Shown here in pieces: positions 48,343-59,200 of a stretch of 64,000 bases of DNA (its first letter is position 1; each line of letters begins with the position of its first letter). Source of the stretch: Chiridota heheva (taxonomy: Eukaryota > Echinodermata > Holothuroidea > Apodida > Chiridotidae). The stretch is from assembly GCA_020152595.1 (NCBI GenBank), contig JAIGNY010001194.1, forward strand, positions 1,207,501 to 1,271,500, read 5' to 3'. The notes under the pieces were generated by a model. That model had not been told where the DNA came from. It saw nothing but the letters and a program-made list of their open reading frames with translations, and did not search any database. The position numbers and the translations under genes were made by a program.

Positions 48343-49050
48343 AGGAATAGTTCAGTGGTCAAGCAAGTTTATCTTATATCCTCCCTCTTTCCGCATACTG
48401 ACGAATGTAGTACTTTAACGTGAAAAATTGATGGAAATACTGAATTACTATTTCTGCATATTGACGAATGTCTTTGAAACTTCATGAAATCAGATTTTGC
48501 TTAAAATATTTTATTGCAAGTATAATTGTCAAAAGATTAAGCATTTTCTCTTTCCAATGATACAAAAAGCTAAATACATTTATTAACTTTTATTTCATCA
48601 AGCTTCAATATTTTCTGAACATTCGTCAGTATGCGGAATTATTTATTTCAATTTTAACATTCGTCACTACACACAAATGACATTCGTCACTACGTAGAAA
48701 GAGGGACGATATGAAAGAGGACTATATAGTTCAAAATCTTATTCCAGTATGGAGATATTCCAGTAAGGTCTGTCTTATCTGTAGAAGTGACTGGTGTAGT
48801 AAGTTGATTTGAATCATTTTCCCTTGAACTTCCTTACAAGATTCTGCTTTTAATAGTTTCCTTACAAATCTAATGGTTTTTAAGCAACAAAATCACAGGA
48901 CAAAATATGATTGAGTACATAAAGACTTTAGAAATCTGGGGCTGTGACATCACAACTAGTCTAATTTCAGTCATTTCTACACAAATAATACCAAACTTTA
49001 AACGTAAGTATCTCTTTAACAGAATAAGATTTTTGATTGCTTTCTTTCCA
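48343..49050. mobile_element. MITE family 1 copy interrupted by another MITE
   Basis: Starts AGGAATAGTTCAGTGGTCAA after TTAA (48339-48342). The host sequence resumes at 48709 with ATATGAAAGAGGAC and runs through GACATCACAACTAGTCTAAT to about 49050. Its right terminus is missing, and a different repeat begins there. Confidence 0.85.
48380..48708. mobile_element. Nested MITE (329 bp) within MITE family 1
   Basis: The ends CCTCCCTCTTTC and GAAAGAGGGACG are inverted repeats matching at 11 of 12 positions. They are flanked by ATAT at 48376-48379 and 48709-48712; a TA duplication is an equally valid reading. Subterminal CGCATACTGACGAATG occurs again near 48456 and, inverted, near 48622, 48656 and 48680. 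Joining the outer pieces restores the family 1 sequence CTTATATGAAAGAGGAC. Confidence 0.9.
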
Positions 49051-49559
49051 ATAACCGTATTCAACGTAATAAGTGCCCCTGTTCTAACATTTTTTGATAG
49101 ATAATATAGCCAAACATTTTTTGACTGATTTCATAAGTCAACATTTATTGACTGATAATGTATCCCAACATTTTTTTGACTGATAACATATCTCAAATTT
49201 TTTCTTTTTCAATAAATAATGAATGCTGTTTATATGTTTTTAATGTTTCATACCTTTTTTAAAATCCCTGATAATACAAGGAGAAGAAAATTGTGGCAAT
49301 TACTTATAAATAGGGCAATCTTTCCCTTTGTTTCACCAAATTTGCAATATATGTGACTCAAGAGCATGGTGCCTAATAGAAAGAAACTTTGCACCTACAA
49401 AGTGGTACAATTTTGTTTTTGTAAGAGCGAAATATGGTATATAAATTGTGATGATGGTCAAAGGAGCTATGGCGAATAAAAACATGGAAACAGGACATGC
49501 ATCTTGAAAGAAAAAAAAATTGAATTCAAAAATCTTAATTCAATGTAACGTTATTTGTA

Positions 49560-50105
49560 CAAATATTATTATTATTATTTTGTTTTTTTAATTATTTATT
49601 ATTATTATACAAAATTTATATAGTGCCCTATCCAATCAGAAATTGCTTTAAGGCACTTTACAATAAAAGACATACAAATTAAAGAAGATATACAGATATA
49701 TAAATCGTAAATGTAAATATAAAAATGGTAAAAAAGAGTAAAAGAGGGCATATGTACAATAAATATGTGTAAAATTGAGAAATGCATAGAGAAAACCGAC
49801 ATTAGAAATAGTATAAAAGCACGATTACTAGAAAGCAGATCTAAAAAGAAAGGTTTTTGCAAGTTTCGTAAAATCATCTATGTTTTTGACACATTGGCTT
49901 CATCAGATATATCATTCCACAATGTAGCAGCTAAATGATCAAATCGCCTGTTTCCATACGTAGCAGTTTTTATGACAGGTTTTGTGAAGCAATGACTTAG
50001 ATTCTGGTCAAAGAGATAGAGTTGGCTGGTATTTATGTATTAAATCAGAGACGTAAACAGGGGCTAAACCATTTAGTGACTTATATGTATATAAAAGGGA
50101 ATAAC
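49560..50105 (-). mobile_element. 3' end of a LINE (CR1/L2/Rex-like), decayed
   Basis: On the minus strand, SLNGLAPVYVSDLIHKYQP, then ESKSLL, then (another frame) RRFDHLAATLWNDISDE, then TKLAKTFLFRSAF follow the order of the C-terminal part of a CR1/L2-type reverse transcriptase protein. Several stops and at least two frameshifts show it is dead. Downstream is the usual LINE 3' tail GGGCACTATATAAATTTTGT followed by ATT/AAT microsatellite repeats (49560-49610), as in self-primed insertion. It lies immediately 3' of the last recognised SSRP1 exon, in the same orientation. Confidence 0.85.
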
Positions 50106-50125
50106 AATGGAGGGAACTGTCTTAC

Positions 50126-50276
50126 CTTGTCCTTCTTCTCATCATCCGAACTGTCTTCACTGGAGATGTACTCCTTGCTCTTGAAGTCCTTCTTTGGGCT
50201 GATGGATGACGGAGATATACTTTCAGATTTTGAGGCCTTCTTGGGTTTCTTGGGTCTTTCTTCCTTTGGACTATCC
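50126..50276 (-). CDS. SSRP1 exon: Ser/Lys-rich tail
   Basis: 151 nt, acceptor CCTTGCAG, donor AAG|GTAAG. With two bases from the previous exon it encodes 51 residues: KDSPKEERPKKPKKASKSES, then DFKSKEYISSEDSSDDEKKD, ending in Lys in phase 0. DFKSKEYISS matches the SFKSKEFVSS segment of vertebrate SSRP1. A further exon with the acidic/Ser C terminus should follow. I did not find it. Unspliced read-through would stop after about 14 more codons. Confidence 0.92.
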
Positions 50277-53200
50277 CTGCAAGGTAATGATAAATACTTT
50301 CAACATATTCATGATATCTATTAAATAATAAATAATGAATAAAATAAAAAAAAAGAAAAAAATATATATATATAAAAAAATAAAAAATAAAAATAGTAAT
50401 AGTAATAGCAATAGTAATTATAATTATAATATTATAATAATAATAACTATAATTATAATTATTATACTACTACTAATTATAACTACTACTAACCACCATA
50501 ACCACCACCAACAAAATAACCACCATAATACACTACTACTAATAATAACAATGATACCAATAATACACCACCAATACCACCACCAATACCACCAACAACA
50601 ACAATAATAATAACAACAACAATAATAATAATAATTCATGCGTAAACAGTTTCTAGAATTTTCAGTCAAACTTTTGATTCGGTTTCATTAAATATTACAC
50701 GTTAAAATGAATATGCTGCAATCATGCTGCTATGGAGCATATTTCTGTAATGAAATATGAAATTTTAAAATGTATTCTATGCCTTAACATAAGAAAATTC
50801 ATAGGCTTTCTCTTTGTGATGTCACAAATTTACTTTGAAATTGACATATTTATTGAAAATCAGGCTTGAAAATTCAAAATACTGTAAAAAATGTATATAA
50901 GCCATTGATGTTGATGAAGGTATTAGCCTTTTTCATGGCTCACATCATATTTTCTTCCCATTATTAAAAGCTCAAGATGTTGTTACCTGTTCATAGATCT
51001 GTTAACTATATTCATCATTTCATCAATTCAATTGAAGATTTTTTATTTAAGCATTCTGAGCCATGTTAGACACGACTTTAGGTTAAGAGAGTTGAACACA
51101 CAATTACAATGACGGGTCAGACATAACATCGACTTTAGGTTAAACAGTTAAACAGGATTGAACCGGGCCTCGTGGTTTTTAACTATTGATTCACAGTAGG
51201 TAGATTAAACCTGACAAATTTTACCATGATGTCCCAGATATTTCTGGTGCAAAGTGGGAAAGTTTTGGTCCAAAATTATTGGTAATTCAGTCTATATGAT
51301 TAAAATCATGGCAACATCTGTTTGCTATGGTCCATTCGATATTTCAGTTAACTATAATTTATGGCTTTGACAACAACAACAAAACTAAAGGGGAGGGGGC
51401 TACAACATTTTAAGGGGATAAGCCCCCCATAAACAACATAGCATTGATTGATATTGGACAATAAAAGTGCAAAACAATAAAAGGACCAACATAGTTAGTA
51501 TTCCTAGGGCGTTTCCTTGGAATGTGGGCACTTTTTAACATAAAACAGTGTGCCCTTTAACATAGATAAAATTTGAAGAAAAATGCATCTAATAATTACT
51601 TTTGGTGAACATGAAATCTTAGCAGGGCTCAAAACTAGATTTAAAAGACGATATATTTTGCATAACAAGAAATACAAAGATGAAAGTAGGTACAAATATG
51701 AGATTTACACAACAAGAACTGTCAGAAGGACAGTATGCTCCACTATTCAAAGCTAGTATAGAGAATGAGCTTATAGAGGGAAGTATATACAGAAATAGGT
51801 AGCAAAGGCAGATGATTTCAAATTACTTGAGCTTTAAAGATGCACTTACATTTTCATTTGCTTTGTTAATTTTCACAACATTTTACTACAAGCTTTAAAA
51901 TATCTGTAAGTTTTCCCAGATACTTTAAGACAAAAAAAAAAAAAAAAGCTCAAGGTGACCTCACCCAATACCTCAGAAAACATGTAAAAGCTAGCAGTCT
52001 TTATAACTATAACACCTCTTTTAGTTCTATCAATTGAACAACAAAGAAAGGAGAGGTCCTGACTTGCTAATGTCAATGAAAGAACGTCATTCAACCCCCT
52101 TTCCAACCTGTACCTCCCCCTACACATTCCTAGAACTACATACTGGATTTTAATACAACTTCCAAATTAAGAAAATATGTGTGTCAAGCAGCATAAAAAA
52201 TGTACAATAACATTAAAGCAAAATTATGCAAAACAATATTGCTTAACATATGACAAACTAAACATTGAAAACAATACAATTCCCCTCACCCCCAATAATT
52301 AATATTCCAGCCTGTCCCACATTCCATCCCAACCTGTCCTAAATGTCATCCCATGCCTATACTCCATGCAATCACACCTAAAAACCAGATACTGTATGTC
52401 ATTCCGCCACATGCATGACATACATGCCATCACAACTGAAATCCAGATGACACCCCACCACATGCCATTCGACCCTGTCCCACATGTCGATCCACCCTGT
52501 TCCACAAGCCAACCCATCCTTTTCCACATGCCAACCCATCCTGTTTCACATGCCAACCCACCCTGTTCTACAATGTACATGCCAATCCACCTTGTCTAAC
52601 ATGCCAACACATCCTGACCAACATCCCACCCACTCTGCCCTACATACAATTCTACCCTGTCCCACATGAAATCCCACCCTCATCCTAATTCCTTCATCTA
52701 TGTTATCATCATGTCATCTTCTACACCACATTCCACTTATTGTTTATATTTCTTCAACCCTTAATTCAAATTTCTTTAGAAGCGAGGAAACTTTTATTTG
52801 CTTCTTTATTCATGGCACGACAAATGTTTTGATTGCTATTCATGTCAGGAATGTCAATATCATAGCAAAACTAGAAATGTGAAGTTAGTAAGTCTCGCCT
52901 GCCATATAATTTTGATATCAGGTCAAACATTTTGCAGCAGTCTATTGTTATGCAAATAGCCTAATTAACATGCACACTATACCTCGCCATTAAGTGTGAA
53001 CAATGCTCTTCACATATACTGTATGATCATTTGTTCAAGCAAAATCACCACACCCATTTTAATTCAAGAGATACCAGACACAAATATTTTCATTGCTATG
53101 CAAATAAGCTAATTAGTATGCACACACAACCCCCAATCATGATCATTTGAACCGTACCCATGTCATCTACCCTTGTGCCAATTTACATGAATGTACACCA

Positions 53201-56200
53201 TTCATAACTTAAGTTCTGAAAAATTTAAGCAAAAACTTTAATGGACGCCGACGCCTAGAGTAGTAGAATAGCTCTACTATTCTTTGAATAGTTGAATTAA
53301 AAATAACATAAAGTTATTACAGAAACCAGTGACTGGAATTTGATGAGAAAAAAAAGGGTAAAAAGAACATTCTGTAAAGACACTCAAGTACAAGACAAGT
53401 TACAATAGAGCAAAAGATGCTGAGGAAAACCCACTAGTAGCTCATAGCAACCACTTTTCCCAGAACATGTCAACAATAACAAACAACTACAAGAACACAT
53501 ATACACCGCCCTCACACCTACGTTCACCCACTTCAGTGTTCACCAACCCCAATATCTTTTCTGAATGTTCCACCCAAAATTCTTCAAAACCTTACTTGTG
53601 AGTTAGTTTGTACTCCTCCATCGCTTCTTTGTACTTCTCTTTGGCTTTCTCCGCCTGCTCCTTCCATTCTGATTGGTCCTCCAAAGCCTGCCACATCTCA
53701 CCCCCTTTTTAGCAACTTCCGATACAGGGATATCTGGATACTTCTCTTTAATCTTGGGTCTCTGTGCATTCAAAAATAGCATGAAAGCAGTGCTTGGTCG
53801 CTTTGGCTTGTCTGGGTCCTTGTCTTTCTTCTTCTTTTTGGTTTTTACCGTCTAAAATTCAAGGGAAAAAATGAACAAAAATTGAAAAAGGAACCAGAGA
53901 GCGAATACAACAAAAAGAAATTCATTAATAAACTAGAATATCAGCACCCTGTAGAGCACATACCTCCGCCCCCCTTGCAATTCTAAAATACCTAGAATAA
54001 TTTTAGAGTTCATTTGGTCCCCATACCCAATATAATCTACCTCAGAAATCCTAGGCCCACCAAGATTCATCCCCAAGTTTTGATCTGTAATGATGCATTT
54101 GGAACACCTAAAGATTATCTTCTGACTAATTTTTCCATATCATTGTTTTTAGTTTCATTCAGGCCAAGTATTCATTATTAGAGTTCCTTTCAGTTAAAAT
54201 TTTTATTCCATTATTTTCCATTCATTGTAGAAATCAATTGTTTTATTACTTTAATAGTAGAGATCATATACTCTAATTTTCAGTCAGCAGTCCAGAAAAT
54301 TGATTGTTGGATTTCTTTTTATGGCATGAATTCATTGTTCACCATATTCCATTGGAAAGTTTCAACAATCTCTTGCCAGATCTTACCCTAAACAGCCCCA
54401 TCCCTCAATCTCTGCCCTTCCTTGAACCAATACGCCCCAAAATTAAATCACTTCTGCCTTAGGCAGTAACAAAACCACACACTAAATTTAATATAAATCT
54501 GTTCATCACTTCTTGAAGCATGTTGATGTCAAACAAACAAACAAACAGACAAACAAATGCAGGCGAAAACATAACCTGTCTAAATTTGTTGGTGGAGGAA
54601 ATGAGAATGTGAGAAATCATACAACGTGTTATTTATTAAACATTTAATTGACAAGGAGCGGGAGTGGCACATACCAGGGGTCAAAATGCTTCCCCGCTTT
54701 TCCACGGAAAGATATTTTCTCAAAAAATACTGTTTTGGATCAAATTCACTGTTGCAACTTTAGGCGATACCAGGACAAATTCCTTCCTTCAAATTAGACT
54801 TGATGTACTTTATTAGTTTACACATGCTTGGTGGCAGCTATGTATGTTAAATTGTAGTGTATACTGTACATGATGTTAATTGACATCCAGTTGCATACAG
54901 ATGTACAGATACATGCACATGCAGCCTTTCAATGCACCACACACTGTGTCTGCATCTTCAATTGTACCAAAAATGCAAGCAACCTGTGAAATGGATTTTG
55001 TTAATGAAAAAAAAAAAAAAAAAAAACAAACTTTGAGAATTTTATTTGATCAGAAATCAAATTATTGTTCATTGATGCTCCATGTTTGTGTTAAAACAAA
55101 AAGTGAAAGGTTACAATTTCTGAGATAGACACCAAATGTTTTCTTACCACAGGGATCATCTTGGGGAGCACTTACCACCACATGAGCCCTCAGAAATATC
55201 TAACTCCACTAGCAAATGATTTAAATCTATTGGGAAATTTCAAATCTCCAGAACGAACCAGTATTTAGAGCCCTAACCAAAACACCTCAGACAAAAGGGT
55301 GGAAAGGTTACAAGAGTCTGAGATGGACATCAGATGTTTTCTTACCAAAGAATGACATGCTCATAAACCACAAATGAGAGGCTCATGAACCACAAATGAG
55401 AGGCTCATGAATCACAAATGAGAGGTGCATGGGTCACAAATGAGAGGCTAATGAATCACAAATGAGAGGCTAATAAGTCACGAATGAGAGGCTCATGAAC
55501 CACAAATAAGAGGCTCATGAGTCACAAATGACAGGCTCATGAACCACAAATAAACCTTCAAATGCTCCCAAGGATTAACTCCACAACAAATTATTTAATT
55601 TATTGGATAATTTCCAATGACCAAAGAGCCAACCAGAAATAAAAGCCCTGATAAACAATACCCTTGGCAAGAAAAGGTGAAAGGTTTTTTTTTTTAAATC
55701 CATGCTAGAGCCATGAGGGCCCATCAAGCCTGTGCTTATCCCCGGTTTTCTGGAAGAAAGTTGATGAGAGCACATGGCTCCCCTGACAGGATCCCAGTCC
55801 ATCACAGGTCCATTCCTCAGCAGTGCTGGTACTCATTTTACAGATGAATGGACTGAAACAATTAGAGTAAAAGGTTTGTAATGGACAAAATGCAGCGCTC
55901 ATGGTTGGAAATCAAACCTGGTATCTTCTGCATACATGAGCATGACTCCTAAACCACTGCACCTCAATGCCGAGAGCCAACCAGAAATAACAACCCCACC
56001 CAAAACACCTCAAAAAAAAAAAAACAACAACAACAGTTAAATGCTCAAACCTTGGTCCTCTTTTGAGGTTTGCTCTCTTTTTCCTTTCTCTTCCTCTTCC
56101 TTTCCATCTCTTCTTTCTCCTTCTTTTCTTCATCGTTGGAGCTGGCCCCGTCGTGACTGCTGCCAGCAGCGCTTTCATCATCACCACTTTTTTGCTTTTG

Positions 56201-59200
56201 ATTCCTTGCTGCCTCCTCTGGGTTGTAGTCTGAATCTGAGCTAAAACTGGGCTCTGCATTACTGTCATACCTGTAGAATACCCACAATGCATTTAAGGCA
56301 AATATCATACCGATACTGATTACAAAAGGAACAATAATAATGGTGGGGGGCTCTGCACTACTGTCGCACCTGTAGAATACCCACAATGCATTTAGCCCAG
56401 ATATCATACCGATGCTGTTTACTAAAGGAACAATAATACTTATGGGGGGGGCTATGCATTACTGTCGTACCTGTAGAATACCCACAATGCATTTAGCCCA
56501 GATATCATACCGATGCTGATTACTAAAGGAACATAATACTGGTGGGGGGCTCTGCATTACTGTTGTACCTGTAGAATACCCACAATGTATTTAACCCAGA
56601 TATCATACCAATGCTGATTACTAAAGGAACAATAATACTGGTGGGGGGCTCTGCATTACTGTCATACCTGAAGAATACCCACAATGCATTTAGCTCAGAT
56701 ATCATACAGATGCTGATTACTAAAGGAACAATAATACTGGTGGGGGGCTCTGCATTACTGTTGTACCTGTAGAATACCCGCAATGCATTTAACCCAGATA
56801 TCATACCAATGCTGATTACTAAAGGAACAATAATACTAGTGGGGGGCTCTGCATTACTGTCGTACCTGAAGAATACCCACAATGCATTTAGCTCAGATAT
56901 CATACAGATGCTGATTACTAAAGGAACAATAATACTGGTGGGGGGCTCTGCATTACTGTCGTACCTGAAGAATACCCGCAATGCATTTAGGCCAGATATC
57001 CTACCGATGCTGATTACTAAAGGAACAATAATACTGGTGGGGGGCTCTGCATTACTGTCGTACCTGAAGAATACCCGCAATGCATTTAGGCCAGATATCA
57101 TACCAATGCTGATTACTAAAGGAACATAATACTGGTGGGGGGCTCTGCATTACTGTCGTACCTGTAGAATACCCACAATGCATTTAGCCCAGATATCTTT
57201 ATAATGTTGATTACTAAAGTAACAATAAAACTGGCGGAGCTCTGCATTACTATCGTACCTGTAAAATACCCACAACCAATGCCAATTACCAATAAACAAT
57301 ACAATTTGCAGGGTTTTACAGATCTGCTTGGATTGACAATGTTATCATACTCCAAGAAAGTTTTTTATAGAGAATTTAATAATGTCAAAATAGCATGAAT
57401 GATGGGTTTAAAGCATTTTGACAAAATATGAATTGGGAATACAAAATTCCACTTAATATGTATATATGTATGTATATATGTATGTTTGTATGTATGTATG
57501 TAATATGTATTTATGTATGTTTGTATGTATGTTTGTATGTATGTATGTATGTATGTATGTATGTATGTATGTATGTATGTATGTATGTATGTACATTTAT
57601 AATGTATGTAGATGTATGTATGTATGTATGTATGTATGTATGTATGTATGTATGTACATTTATAATGGTAGAGGATCCACAGTACATGATTTGCATAGTA
57701 ATCTTCTGCAGCTCGTCCTTTGTGGTTAGCCTAAGATGAGACAACAAATAACACAGAGGTAAGAGTTTCCTTTCATTGGACAGGGTTGCTGAATCGATGC
57801 TCATATCATTAAGGGCATGGTGGATCTTCTTAACTTTGGTCAAGAAAATAGTACAAGGCATATCTTAAACTTATTTGACTACGATAGATCATAATAAAAT
57901 TCATTCACCAATCTTTCTATTTTCTGTTACAAATGGTGGAATCTTTTTTTAAGATTACAAAGAAAGTTCCACTGGGAGAATATATACAAGAAACTATGAT
58001 TTATTAGCTACCAAGTGATATAGAACATACTTACTCTTCATCAACTTCACTATCACTTTCTCCAGGATTGAAATCTTCATCTGATCGAGAGAAAAATGAA
58101 AACAATTGAAATAATGTATTTGATTAATACATATGATATAAAATTGTTGGTTTTTATTCATTCCACCAATTATATAGAACTTGATCCAATAAATTCAACA
58201 ATGACTTACTGAACAAATCCAATCACAAACTCCTAGTATGGCAGTAAATTGCTATGTAAGAAGTTTAATGAAGTATGGGTTTCTTAGTTAATTCATTTAA
58301 ATTTATTCTGATAAAAAATTTCCTTCGACGGAAATTCCATTAGCACACAAAAAAATGTTTTTTAAAATTGATAGAAAAGTTATCTTGGATTTTTATAATT
58401 GACAAAATTATCAGTTATGATAGTACAAATGCTATCACGAACGGATTAGTTCAGTGGTCATAACACCGACAACCAAGTCAATGTCCTTTGATCTGTTGTT
58501 ATATGGCGAAATTGAAGGCCTCGTGGTCTGTGGACAGGTATGAAAGAAACAAACTGCATGTCCATCTTATATGAAAGAGGACTTCAAAAGAAACAAACTG
58601 GTAAAGAAAGCGTTCAAAATTCTTATTTCGTTATTTGTTTTCAAGTTTAAAGCGCTCTCCTTTCTGTGTAGAAATGATTGGTGTTTTAATTCTGCTATAG
58701 AAAGTTGGCGTCTTCATCCTCACATTCTTAACAATTGTGAATGTATTTTAAAGAAAGTTTATTTCATTTTTTCACTATTCAAATTATTTTTCTTTGAACT
58801 TTCTTCAGGTGGAATATTATAAGTACCCTTCCTAGATTCAGTTTGACTACTTTTTTGACAAATCCCATGATTTCTAAGCCAAAAAATTTGTCGCAGGACA
58901 AATTATCATAAAACACATAAAGAATACATGACGAATCTGAGGCTATGACATCACAACTAGTTTGATTTCAGTGGTTCCTACACAAATGATACCAAACTTT
59001 AATCAACTTAGATATCTCCTTGACTAAATAAGATTTTTGAATGCTGTATTAACAATTTTTTTCCTTTGGAAGTCCTCTTTCAGATATAGACTTGCTTGAC
59101 CCCTGAACTAATCCTTTTAACAATTGTGAAGAATGTGATGATGAAGACGCCAACTTCCATAGTAGTCTTCCTACACCAGTCATTTATACACAGATAAGAC

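Noticed and set aside
41000..50120. Candidate last exon of SSRP1 near 49500 (poly-pyrimidine acceptor on the minus strand)
   Set aside because: The downstream sequence encodes MHVLFPCFYSP then a stop, with none of the acidic/Ser composition expected.
50335..50669. Asn/Ile/His-rich and Tyr/Trp/Cys-rich open frames
   Set aside because: Compound microsatellite lacking G; artefact.
52930..53110. Octamer (ATGCAAAT) enhancer elements
   Set aside because: They lie within a local duplication and a common AT-rich repeat motif (TATGCAAAT) found throughout the window.
56523..57101. Independent 192-residue repeat protein gene on the minus strand
   Set aside because: It is explained by the 99-bp in-phase array within an SSRP1 intron; no promoter or separate gene is needed.
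57428..57861. Tyr/Val/Cys/Met and His/Thr/Tyr/Ile repeat proteins
   Set aside because: Pure translation of a GTAT tetranucleotide microsatellite.
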